64,000 nt of DNA. It comes from Sphingomonas kyeonggiensis (GTDB taxonomy: Bacteria > Pseudomonadota > Alphaproteobacteria > Sphingomonadales > Sphingomonadaceae). The position numbers were made by a program, and so were the translations under genes. The notes under the pieces are model-generated. The model did no database searches and had not been told where the DNA came from. It worked only from the letters and a program-made list of their open reading frames with translations. Numbering within the stretch: position 1 is the stretch's first letter; each line of letters starts with the position of its first letter. The stretch covers positions 237,117-301,116 of the forward strand of contig NZ_JACIEH010000004.1 of NCBI RefSeq assembly GCF_014196745.1, read 5' to 3'. Positions 8,252 through 16,234 of the stretch are shown here, in pieces.

Positions 8252-9253
8252 ATGCGCTTCTTCTCCGACAACGCCGCCGCCGTCTGCCCCGAGGTCTTCG
8301 CCGCGCTCGGCAAGGTGAACCAGCTCGACACCGCCTATGACGGGGACAAATGGTCCAAGTCGCTCGACGGCGCCTTTTCGGACCTGTTCGGGACCGAGGT
8401 GCGTGCACTGTGGGTGCCGACCGGCACGGCGGCGAACAGCCTGGCGCTGGCGGCGCTCTGCCCGCCCTATGGCGGGGTGGTCTGCCACCGCGACGCGCAC
8501 ATCAATGTCGACGAATGCGGCGCGCCCGAATTCTACACGCATGGTGCCAAGCTGCTGGTCGGCGACGGCGAAGGCTCGAAGCTGACCCCCGACGCGATCC
8601 GCGCGGTGATCGACCCGATCCGGCCGGACGTCCATCAGGTCCAGCCGCATGCGATCTCGATCACCAACGCGACCGAGTACGGCCTGGCCTATACGCCCGA
8701 CGAGGTCGCGGCGATCGGCGCGCTGGCCAAGGAGCGGAAGCTCGGGCTGCACATGGACGGCGCGCGCTTCGCCAATGCCGTCGCGCATCTGGGCTGCCAT
8801 CCGGGCGACGTGACCTGGCGCGCCGGCGTGGATGCGCTGAGCTTCGGCTTCGTCAAGAATGGCGGGATGAGCGCCGAGATGCTGGTGTTCTTCAGGACCG
8901 AGCTGGCGGACGCGACGCTCTATCGCCGCAAGCGCGCCGGGCTGCTCTTCTCGAAGGGGCGCTATCTGGCGGCGCAGGTGCTGGCGCTGCTCGAGGACGA
9001 CCTGTGGCTGCGCAACGGCCGCGCGGCCAATGCCGGGGCGGCGCTGCTCGCCCGGGCCGCGGGGGACCGTCTGGTGCATCCGGTGCAGGCCAATGAGGTG
9101 TTCCTCAAGGTCAGCGCCGCGGAAGCCGCATCGCTGCGCGCACTGGGCTTCGATTTCTATGACTGGGGTGTCGGCGAGGCGCGGCTGGTGATCAGCTGGG
9201 ACCAGAGCGAGGACGCGATCCGGCCGCTGGCCGACGCGATCGCAGCGCTGTGA
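8252..9253 (+). CDS. ltaE: Low-specificity L-threonine aldolase
   Basis: PLP-dependent enzyme of 333 residues that splits threonine into glycine and acetaldehyde. The N-terminus MRFFSDNAAAVCPEVF and the segment WVPTGTAANSLALAALC are characteristic of the family. HMDGARFANAV contributes the cofactor-binding aspartate, and SFGFVKNGGMSAEMLVFF contains the Schiff-base lysine. Length matches the beta-eliminating lyase family. Repeat copy A3 starts 13 bp after the stop. Assignment to this family is secure; stereochemical preference was not examined. Confidence 0.88.
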   Translation: MRFFSDNAAAVCPEVFAALGKVNQLDTAYDGDKWSKSLDGAFSDLFGTEVRALWVPTGTAANSLALAALCPPYGGVVCHRDAHINVDECGAPEFYTHGAKLLVGDGEGSKLTPDAIRAVIDPIRPDVHQVQPHAISITNATEYGLAYTPDEVAAIGALAKERKLGLHMDGARFANAVAHLGCHPGDVTWRAGVDALSFGFVKNGGMSAEMLVFFRTELADATLYRRKRAGLLFSKGRYLAAQVLALLEDDLWLRNGRAANAGAALLARAAGDRLVHPVQANEVFLKVSAAEAASLRALGFDFYDWGVGEARLVISWDQSEDAIRPLADAIAAL

Positions 9254-9265
9254 GGGGCCTTCTCC

Positions 9266-9415
9266 AATTCCTCCCCGAGCTCGCTCGGGGAGGGGGACCG
9301 CTCGCGAAGCGAGTGGTGGAGGGGCCGCCGGCGAAGACGGCGGTGTACCACCGCCCCTCCACCACCGCCCTTCGGGCGGCGGTCCCCCTCCCCCAGACAA
9401 GCTGGGGGAGGGATT
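9266..9415. repeat. Palindromic repeat family A, copy A3
   Basis: A 150-bp element between ltaE and the EamA transporter gene. The left arm aattcctccccgagctcgct is a hairpin. It is followed by accgctcgcgaagcgagtggt, the inner ggtggaggggccgcc pair, the gcccttcgggcggcggt hairpin and the right arm ccccagacaagctgggggag. Its last bases run directly into the downstream ATG and leave GGGGGAGGGATTG just before it. Confidence 0.93.
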
Positions 9416-9417
9416 GA
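9401..9417 (+). promoter_or_regulatory. Ribosome-binding site formed by repeat A3
   Basis: The right end of repeat A3 reads gctgggggagggattg immediately before ATG 9417. The GGGGGAGGG purine run, 4-6 bp from the start codon, is the only Shine-Dalgarno-like sequence for the transporter gene. The repeat terminus therefore appears to provide the translation signal. Confidence 0.6.
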
Positions 9418-10328
9418 TGAGCGACGCTCCCCAGTCCACTCGCCTTTCGGTCCTGATCCCCTTCGCGATCGTCACGCTGATCTGGGGGTCGACCTGGATC
9501 GTGATCCGCGACCAGCTGTCGGTGGTGCCACCGAGCTGGTCGGTGACCTATCGCTTTACCGTCGCGGGGGTGACGATGCTCGCCTGGGCGCTGCTGCGCG
9601 GCGACGGCTTGCGGATGGACCTGCGCGGCTGGCGGTTCGCGGTGCTGCTCGGGCTCGCCCAGTTCGTGTTCAACTTCAACTTCGTCTACCGCGCCGAACA
9701 GCACATCACCTCGGGCGTGGTGGCGGTGGTCTATGCGCTGCTGCTGGTGCCCAATGCGGTGCTGGCGCGGATCTTCCTCGGCCAGAAAATGGGGCGGCAG
9801 CTGGTGATCGGCTCGGCGATCGCGATGGCGGGCGTGGCGCTGCTGTTCGTCCACGAGGCGCGGCTGAGCCCGGTCGGGCCGCACGCCGCGATGCTCGGCA
9901 TCGGCATCGCGATGCTGGGGGTGCTGTCGGCCTCGACCGCCAATGTCATGCAGGCGACGAACACCGCCAAGGCCTATCCGATGGCGACCGCGCTCGGCTG
10001 GGCGATGCTGAGCGGCGCCGCGATCGATGCGGCCTTCGCCTATGCCACGGTCGGCGCGCCGGTGTTCGATCCGCGGCCGAGCTATGGCCTCGGCATCCTC
10101 TATCTGGGCGTGCTCGGATCGGCGCTGACCTTCAGCATCTATTTCAAGCTGATCCGCACGATCGGCCCGGCCAAGGCGGCGTACACCAGCGTGCTGATCC
10201 CGGTGATCGCGATGGTCTTCTCGACGGTGTTCGAAGGCTATCGCTGGTCGTGGCTGGCGGCGGGCGGCGCGGTGCTGGTCGTCGCGGGGCTCGTGGTGGC
10301 GCTGAGGGCGCGCAGGCCGAACCGGTAA
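9417..10328 (+). CDS. EamA/DMT family transporter
   Basis: Inner-membrane protein of 303 residues with about ten hydrophobic segments in two similar halves, the layout of the drug/metabolite transporter (EamA) family. FAIVTLIWGSTWIVIRDQLS at the N-terminus and SVTYRFTVAGVTMLAWAL in the second helix are typical. Substrates in this family range from amino acids and metabolites to purines; none can be assigned. ATG 9417 is preferred over TTG 9414. Its last 91 bp overlap the end of the convergently transcribed epimerase gene. Confidence 0.88.
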   Translation: MSDAPQSTRLSVLIPFAIVTLIWGSTWIVIRDQLSVVPPSWSVTYRFTVAGVTMLAWALLRGDGLRMDLRGWRFAVLLGLAQFVFNFNFVYRAEQHITSGVVAVVYALLLVPNAVLARIFLGQKMGRQLVIGSAIAMAGVALLFVHEARLSPVGPHAAMLGIGIAMLGVLSASTANVMQATNTAKAYPMATALGWAMLSGAAIDAAFAYATVGAPVFDPRPSYGLGILYLGVLGSALTFSIYFKLIRTIGPAKAAYTSVLIPVIAMVFSTVFEGYRWSWLAAGGAVLVVAGLVVALRARRPNR

Positions 10329-11050
10329 TCCGGGTAGCGCGGCGCCCAGCCCAGCACGCGCTTCGCCTTGCCGTTCGCGACGCGGCGATTCTCGGCATAG
10401 AAGGCCCGGGCCTGGGGGCTGAGGTTCGCCTGCTCGAGCGGCACCAGCCGGGGCACCGGGAGACCGAGCAGCGCACAGCCATAGGCTATGACGTCGCTCT
10501 GCGGGGCGGGCAGGTCGTCGGCGAAGTTGTAGGCGCCGGGCGGACCGTCGAACCCTGCGATCACGCCGCTGACGATGTCGTCGACATGGACGCGGCTGAA
10601 CACCTGGCCGGGCACATCGATCCGGGCAGCAGCACCTGCACGGATACGATCGAGCGGGGAGCGGCCGGGGCCGTAGATTCCGGGCAGGCGGAAGACGCGG
10701 GCGTTCGGCAAGGCGAGCCAGGCGGCATCGGCTTGCGCGCGGGCGGTGCGGCGGCCGGTGCCGGTGGGCGCGCGCTCATCGACCCAGGCACCGGCGACAT
10801 CGCCATAGATTCCGGTCGAGGAGAGATAGCCGATCCAGGCGCCCGAGGCAGCGATGTCCTTGCCGTACGCGGCGAGGACGGGGTCGTCGTCACCGGGCGG
10901 GACGGTGGACAGGATGTGGGTGGCGCGGGCGATGTCGTCCGCGCGGTCGGCGAAGGTTTCGCGGGTGACGGTGGCGATTTCCGCCTGGCCGGCGAGGCGG
11001 GCGATCAGGCGGGTGGCGGTGTAGCCCGGGCCGAAGATCAGGAGATGCAT
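10238..11050 (-). CDS. NAD(P)-dependent epimerase/dehydratase-like SDR protein
   Basis: Protein of 270 residues with an N-terminal nucleotide-binding start, MHLLIFGPGYTATRLIARLA (GxGYTA rather than the classical GxxGxxG). YLSSTGIYGDVAGAWVDE resembles the active-site region of extended SDR enzymes, followed by RVFRLPGIYGPGRSPLDRI. This matches the YeeZ-like epimerase group, whose substrate is unknown. The C-terminal 20 or so residues (Ala/Thr/Ser/Pro-rich) lie in the 91-bp overlap with the transporter gene and look like run-on sequence. The GGGGAGG of repeat A4 lies about 10 bp upstream of ATG 11050. Confidence 0.75.
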   Translation of the reverse strand: MHLLIFGPGYTATRLIARLAGQAEIATVTRETFADRADDIARATHILSTVPPGDDDPVLAAYGKDIAASGAWIGYLSSTGIYGDVAGAWVDERAPTGTGRRTARAQADAAWLALPNARVFRLPGIYGPGRSPLDRIRAGAAARIDVPGQVFSRVHVDDIVSGVIAGFDGPPGAYNFADDLPAPQSDVIAYGCALLGLPVPRLVPLEQANLSPQARAFYAENRRVANGKAKRVLGWAPRYPDYRFGLRALSATTSPATTSTAPPAASHDQR

Positions 11051-11056
11051 TCTCTA

Positions 11057-11202
11057 AAATCCTCCCCGAGCTTGTCTCGGGGAGGGGAACCATCGCGCAG
11101 CGATGGTGGAGGGGCCGGCGCAACGCGCCGGTGCCCGGCGCGCCCCTCCACCACCGCCTTCGGCGGCGGTCCCCCTCCCCCAGCAAGCTGGGGGAGGATT
11201 TA
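11057..11202. repeat. Palindromic repeat family A, copy A4
   Basis: A 146-bp element lying between the epimerase start and the last codons of the first M28 peptidase gene. The left arm aaatcctccccgagcttgtc is identical at its end to copy A2. It is followed by accatcgcgcagcgatggt, the ggaggggccggc/cgcgcccctcc inner pair, gccttcggcggcggt and the right arm cccccagcaagctgggggag. It is only 5 bp from the peptidase stop codon. Confidence 0.93.
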
Positions 11203-11207
11203 AATGG

Positions 11208-12839
11208 TCACTCCGCCCCATAGCCCCCGAACTGCACCCCGAAGAAATCGCCCTTGTTCCAGCGCGGGCGCTCCGGGACGTCGGTGAGGGTGCGGGCGAT
11301 GGCATAGTTCAGCCGCATGTACTTCGCCGCCGAGTTCCAGTCGAACGGCAGGTCGATCTGGTCCGAGGGCTTGTGGTAATTCTCGGCGAGGAACTTCTTC
11401 TGCGCCTCGGCACCCTGGCCGCCGGGGCCGGTATCGAGCGACACCGCCGGCACGCCCGACTTGACGAAGCTGTAGTGATCCGAGCGGACGAAGAACATTT
11501 CCTCGGGGCTCGGGTCGGGCACGACCTTGAGCCCCTCGGTCGCCGCAGCCGCCTCGATCACCGGGCCGAGGCTCGAACGCTCGCCGCCCAGCGCGACCAC
11601 GTCCACCAGCGGATAGGTGAGGATCGGCATGTCCATGTTGACGTCGGCGACCAGCTTGTCCTTGGGCACCGGTGGGTAATGCGCGAAATAGTCGGAGCCG
11701 AGCAGCCCCTTCTCCTCCGCCGCCAGCGCGATGAACAGCATCGAGCGCTTGGGCTTCTCGCCCGAGGCGATGAACTTGCGGGCCACCTCGAGCATCGTCG
11801 AGACGCCGACCGCATTGTCCATCGCGCCGTTGTAGATGCGATCGCCATTCACCGGATCGCCCACGCCGACATGGTCGAGATGCGCGGAGAGGACGACATA
11901 TTCGGCCTTGAGCGTGGGATCGCTGCCTGGGATCAGCCCGACCACGTTGCGCGTCGACTGGGTGACCAGCCGCGTCTTGCTCGCCACCTTGAGGATGCCC
12001 GGCAGCGCGCCGGTGGGGATCTTTGTCGCCTTGCGCTGGGCGGCGAGCACGTCCTGCCACTTGATCTTCGCGCCCTGGAACAGTTTCTCGGCGCCGACCG
12101 GGCCGACATAGCCGACCGGCGGCGCGCCGGCCGCGGTGGCGAAGGCGGTGCCGTCGGGACGGGCCCAGGTGGTACGCTCATAGTCGTAATAGGGGACGAT
12201 CGCCTCGAACGGGAATTGCTCGCGCTGGGCGAGCGATTCCAGCACGATCACCGCGACCGCGCCCTTCTTCTGCGCGATCGCCGCCTTCTGCTCGTCATCG
12301 CTGAAATGCGCCTCGACCGCATCGGGCAGGCCCTTGGGCACGCCGGGCAGGATCGCGACGATCTTGCCGCGCACGTCGAGCCCCTTGTAGTCGTCGCGCT
12401 TGCCCTCGGGATAGACCAGGCCATAGCCGGCGAAGACGATGCCGGCCTCGGCCTTGAAGTCGGGCGTGGCGGGCGCCGGCGTGTTGACGAAATCGATGCC
12501 GAACTGGAGCGGGATCTCGCTGCCGCCGCGCACCAGGCTCCACTTGGCCTTCTCGGCCGGCTTGTAGGCGACCAGCTTGAACGGCTGGAACCAGCTTCCC
12601 GCCACGCCCGGCTGCAGCCCGATCGCGAGCATCTGCGCCGCGACATATTCGGCCGCCACGTCATAGTCGCGCGTTCCTGCCTCGCGTCCGCGCATCGCGT
12701 CGGAGGCGAGGAACTGGACATGGCTCTTCAGCGCCGCCTGTTCGGGCGGGAGCTGCGCGGCCAGCGCGGCCGTCTGGGCCTGGGCAAGCGGCGCGGCGAG
12801 CAATGCCGCGGCGGCGAGAAGGAAGCGGTTGAGTTTCAC
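11208..12839 (-). CDS. Secreted M28 family metallopeptidase (third gene of tandem)
   Basis: Secreted zinc aminopeptidase of 543 residues, starting at GTG 12839 with signal peptide KLNRFLLAAAALLAAPLAQA. The M28 catalytic domain has the co-catalytic zinc ligands SAHLDHVGVG (near residue 320), GAMDNAVGVSTMLEVAR, AAEEKGLLGSDYF (catalytic and bridging glutamates, near 373), VNMDMPI and RSDHYSFVKSGVPAVSL (near 453). A protease-associated-type segment lies between signal and catalytic domain. The GTGA start overlaps the stop of the preceding M28 gene by 4 bp, so translation is probably coupled. The C-terminus shares the GDFFG pattern with its two paralogues. The substrate is unknown. Confidence 0.9.
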   Translation of the reverse strand: MKLNRFLLAAAALLAAPLAQAQTAALAAQLPPEQAALKSHVQFLASDAMRGREAGTRDYDVAAEYVAAQMLAIGLQPGVAGSWFQPFKLVAYKPAEKAKWSLVRGGSEIPLQFGIDFVNTPAPATPDFKAEAGIVFAGYGLVYPEGKRDDYKGLDVRGKIVAILPGVPKGLPDAVEAHFSDDEQKAAIAQKKGAVAVIVLESLAQREQFPFEAIVPYYDYERTTWARPDGTAFATAAGAPPVGYVGPVGAEKLFQGAKIKWQDVLAAQRKATKIPTGALPGILKVASKTRLVTQSTRNVVGLIPGSDPTLKAEYVVLSAHLDHVGVGDPVNGDRIYNGAMDNAVGVSTMLEVARKFIASGEKPKRSMLFIALAAEEKGLLGSDYFAHYPPVPKDKLVADVNMDMPILTYPLVDVVALGGERSSLGPVIEAAAATEGLKVVPDPSPEEMFFVRSDHYSFVKSGVPAVSLDTGPGGQGAEAQKKFLAENYHKPSDQIDLPFDWNSAAKYMRLNYAIARTLTDVPERPRWNKGDFFGVQFGGYGAE

Positions 12840-14425
12840 TTTGCAGCGGGTCCCTGGGCCATCGGCCCCTTATAGAGCGTGCCGAAGAAATCGCCCTTGT
12901 TCCACACCGGCTTTTCCTCGGCATCGGCGAGCGCGCGGGCAATCGCATAGTTGAGGCCGACGAAGCGCAGCCCCTGCTTCCAGTCGATCAGCCCGATCTC
13001 GTCCGAGGGCTGGTGGTAATGCTTGTCGAGGAACTCCCTGGTCGCCGCCGCACCGGGTCCGCCCGGGCCGAGATCGAGCGAGACCGAAGGGATGCCGGCC
13101 TTGACGAAACTGTAGTGATCCGAGCGGACGAACGAGGCTTCCTCGGGCGCGGGATCGGGGACGAGCTTCACCCCTTCGGCCGCCGCCGCCGTCTCGACGA
13201 TCCTGCCGACCGTGCTGCGATCCGCGCCATAGGCGACGAGGTCGACGAAATCATAGGTGAGGATCGGCATGTCGAGATTGACGTCGGCGACGATCGATCC
13301 CTTGGGCACCGTCGGGTTGGCGGCGAAGTAATCGGAGCCGACCAGCCCCTGTTCCTCCGCCGTAACGGCGACGAACAGGATCGAGCGGCGCGGCGCCTTG
13401 CCCGCGGCCTGAAAACGCCGGGCGACCTCGAGCATCGCGGCGGTGCCGACGGCATTGTCCATCGCGCCGTTATAGATCGTGTCGCCCTTCGCATCGGGCT
13501 TGCCGACGCCGACATGATCGAGATGGGCCGAGATCACGACATATTCGCCGGCCTTGTCGGTGCCCGGCAGCACGCCGGCGACATTGTTGGCGGTGAGGGT
13601 GCGGACATCGGTGTTGGACGCGCCGGTGACGGTCACGCCGAGCGCGCCCGTGGGCAGCTTGCGGTCCGTCTTGTCGGCGGCGAGCACTTCGTCCCACTTG
13701 ATCCTGGTGCCCGCGAACAGCTTGGCCGCCCCTTCGTAGCTCAGATAGGCGAAGGCCGGTGCGGCGGCGCCGTCAGAAGCGCCCTGCCAGTGCATCGCGC
13801 TGGTCTGCCAATTGGGCACGGTGCGCGCGAACGAATAGCCCGTACGACGGGAGACGCCCTCGATCAGGATCACACCGATTGCGCCATGCGCCGCGGCGGT
13901 GCGCGACTGCTCGATCGGGATGCCGAGATGCGCGCGGATGTCGCTGGGGCCGGAATGCGGCGCATCGCGTACCACCGCGACGATCGCGCCCCTGGCGTTC
14001 AGCCCCTTATACTCGCCCTCGGTGCCGTAGCCGGCGAACACAACCGGCGCCGACGCGGTGAACTTCGGGTTCGAAGGCACCGCCCGGGTGATATAGTCCT
14101 TGCCCCATTCGAGCGGGGTTTCCGCGCCGCCGCGCCTTAGGACCAGGCTGCCATGATCGGCGGGCTTGTAATCGATCAGCGGCACCGGCTGGAACCAGGT
14201 GCCATCCACCCCCGCCGGCTTCAGCCCCGCCGCGAGCATCTGCGCCGCGACATATTGCTCGGCGATGGTCAGCTCGGGGCTGCCGGTGTCGCGGCCCTTC
14301 ATCGCATCGGAGGCGAGGAACTGGACATGCGCCTTGAGCGCCGCCGCGTCCTTGCCCAGGTCCTGGGCGAAGGCCGGAGTCGCCGCGAGCAGCGCGCTCG
14401 CGGCGAGAAGCAGGTGCCGCTTCAT
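12836..14425 (-). CDS. Secreted M28 family metallopeptidase (second gene of tandem)
   Basis: Second paralogue of the tandem, 529 residues. The signal peptide is MKRHLLLAASALLAATPAFA; ATG 14425 is chosen because the signal begins there and it lies 1 bp after the previous stop. The zinc and catalytic motifs are all present: ISAHLDHVGVGKPD, GAMDNAVGTAAMLEVAR, VTAEEQGLVGSDYF, VNLDMPILTY and RSDHYSFVKAGIPSVSL. It ends in GDFFGTLYKGP. Sequence is close to but clearly diverged from its neighbours, so the tandem is not a recent duplication. Likely acts on peptides in the periplasm or outside the cell. Confidence 0.9.
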   Translation of the reverse strand: MKRHLLLAASALLAATPAFAQDLGKDAAALKAHVQFLASDAMKGRDTGSPELTIAEQYVAAQMLAAGLKPAGVDGTWFQPVPLIDYKPADHGSLVLRRGGAETPLEWGKDYITRAVPSNPKFTASAPVVFAGYGTEGEYKGLNARGAIVAVVRDAPHSGPSDIRAHLGIPIEQSRTAAAHGAIGVILIEGVSRRTGYSFARTVPNWQTSAMHWQGASDGAAAPAFAYLSYEGAAKLFAGTRIKWDEVLAADKTDRKLPTGALGVTVTGASNTDVRTLTANNVAGVLPGTDKAGEYVVISAHLDHVGVGKPDAKGDTIYNGAMDNAVGTAAMLEVARRFQAAGKAPRRSILFVAVTAEEQGLVGSDYFAANPTVPKGSIVADVNLDMPILTYDFVDLVAYGADRSTVGRIVETAAAAEGVKLVPDPAPEEASFVRSDHYSFVKAGIPSVSLDLGPGGPGAAATREFLDKHYHQPSDEIGLIDWKQGLRFVGLNYAIARALADAEEKPVWNKGDFFGTLYKGPMAQGPAAK

Positions 14426-14426
14426 C

Positions 14427-16115
14427 CTACTTGGCGCCCGGGCCGTCATAGGCGAGGCCGAAGAAATCGCCCTTGTTCCACACCGGCCGCTGGTCGCCAT
14501 CGGCGATCTCGCGGGCGATCCGGTAGTTCACATCGACGAAGCGCACGCCCGATTCCCAGTCGATCGCCGGCAGCTGGCCGACCTCGTCAGAGGGCTGGTG
14601 ATAATGGTTCTTCATGAAGTCATCGATCGCCGCGCGGCCCGGGCCGCCGGCACCCGGCCACAGGAAGACCGAAGGCACGCCCTTGCGGACGAAGTTGTAG
14701 TGATCCGAGCGGACGAAGATGTTCTCGCCGGGCAGCGGATCGTCCGACAGCGGCACGCCGATCGCCTTGCCGGCGCGCTCGACGATCGGGCCGAGCGTCG
14801 AGTGGCTGGCGCCGTACACGACCACGTCCTGGAACTTGTAGGTGATGATCGGCATGTCGAGATTGACGTCGGCGACGATGCTCGACAGCGGCACGGTGGG
14901 GTTGTTGGCGAAATAGTCCGAGCCGACCAGGCCCTTCTCCTCGGCGGTGACCGCGAGGAACAGCACCGAGCGGCGCGGCTTCGTCCCCGCCGTCTTGAAG
15001 CGCTTGGCCTCCTCGATCAGCGAGGCGATGCCGACCGCGTCGTCGAGCGCGCCATTGTTGATCGTGTCACCGGTCTTGTCCGGGCGGCCGACGCCGATGT
15101 GATCGAGATGGGCGGAAAGGACGACGATCTCCTTCGAGAGCGTCGGGTCGCTGCCGGGGATCAGGCCGGCGACGTTGTAGCTCTGCACCGGGGTGAGCGC
15201 GGTCTTGGCGGCGACGGTGACGGTCACCGGCAGCGCCTCGGCCTTGAACACCGCATTGTCGGCTTCGGCCGCCTTGGCGATGTCGGCCCATTTCTGCTTC
15301 GCGCCGGCGAACAGCTTCTCGGCGCCGACCAGGCTGACCGTGCCGGCCGAGGGCGTGCCCGGCGCGGCGATATGGCCGGTGCCGTTGGAATTGCCCCAGG
15401 TGAAGCGCGGACGCGTCACGGCATTGGCGTAGAAGCTGAAGGGACGCTGCTTGGCGGTGCGCGGCGATTCGAGCGTGATCGTGGCGACCGCGCCGTGCCT
15501 GGCGGCGATCTCCGACTTGGATGCCGGGTTGGAGAAATGCGCGGCGACCTCGCCGGGGAAGCTCTCGGGCGCGCCGCTGAAATAGGCGACGATCTTACCC
15601 TTCACATTGACGCCCTTATAGTCGTCACGACCCTGGCCGACGATGCCGTAGCCGACGAACACCACCGGTGCGGTGACGGTGTAATTGGGCGTCTCCGGGT
15701 TGGCCGAGGAGACGAAGTCCTTGCCGAATTCGAGCGTGACCGGCGCGCCGCCCTTGCGGGTGAGCGACAGGGTGCCGGGACCGTCGAGCTTGGCGCTGAT
15801 CAGCGGCACGCTCTGCAAATAGCCGCCATTGTCGCCGGCGGGCTTGAGGCCGGCGGCATAGAATTGCGAGGCGACGTACTGGGCGGCGATGTTGAACTCG
15901 TCGCTGCCCGCCTCGCGGCCCTTGAGCGCGTCCGAGGCGAGGAACATCACATGGCTCTTGAGCGCGGCCTGGTCGGCCGGCAGCTCGGCATTGATGATCG
16001 CGTTGCGCTCGGCGGCACTGGGCGTAGCCGGGGCGGCGGCGGGCGCCGCGGTCTGGGCATAAGCGGGCATGGCCAGCATCAGCGCGAGGGCGAGCGGCGT
16101 GGTGGTGCGGATCAT
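14427..16115 (-). CDS. Secreted M28 family metallopeptidase (first gene of tandem)
   Basis: First gene of the operon, 562 residues, with signal peptide MIRTTTPLALALMLAMPAYA and an Ala/Pro-rich spacer after it. The M28 motifs are LSAHLDHIGVGRPD, GALDDAVGIASLIEEAK (an Asp-Asp in place of the Asp-Asn of the other two), VTAEEKGLVGSDYF, VNLDMPIITY and RSDHYNFVRKGVPSVFL. It is the likely promoter-proximal gene, transcribed divergently from pepN across 119 bp. All three paralogues keep a full metal site, so none looks inactive. Confidence 0.9.
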   Translation of the reverse strand: MIRTTTPLALALMLAMPAYAQTAAPAAAPATPSAAERNAIINAELPADQAALKSHVMFLASDALKGREAGSDEFNIAAQYVASQFYAAGLKPAGDNGGYLQSVPLISAKLDGPGTLSLTRKGGAPVTLEFGKDFVSSANPETPNYTVTAPVVFVGYGIVGQGRDDYKGVNVKGKIVAYFSGAPESFPGEVAAHFSNPASKSEIAARHGAVATITLESPRTAKQRPFSFYANAVTRPRFTWGNSNGTGHIAAPGTPSAGTVSLVGAEKLFAGAKQKWADIAKAAEADNAVFKAEALPVTVTVAAKTALTPVQSYNVAGLIPGSDPTLSKEIVVLSAHLDHIGVGRPDKTGDTINNGALDDAVGIASLIEEAKRFKTAGTKPRRSVLFLAVTAEEKGLVGSDYFANNPTVPLSSIVADVNLDMPIITYKFQDVVVYGASHSTLGPIVERAGKAIGVPLSDDPLPGENIFVRSDHYNFVRKGVPSVFLWPGAGGPGRAAIDDFMKNHYHQPSDEVGQLPAIDWESGVRFVDVNYRIAREIADGDQRPVWNKGDFFGLAYDGPGAK

Positions 16116-16234
16116 GTGGGGAACCTCTCGGGCGTAACTCGGTATATCGCTTCGGTAGCACGGCTTGACGCAGGCGCAAGCGGACAGATTTTCGTGGTGG
16201 CGGGCGGGATACTTGCCCCTATATCCGAGGGATC

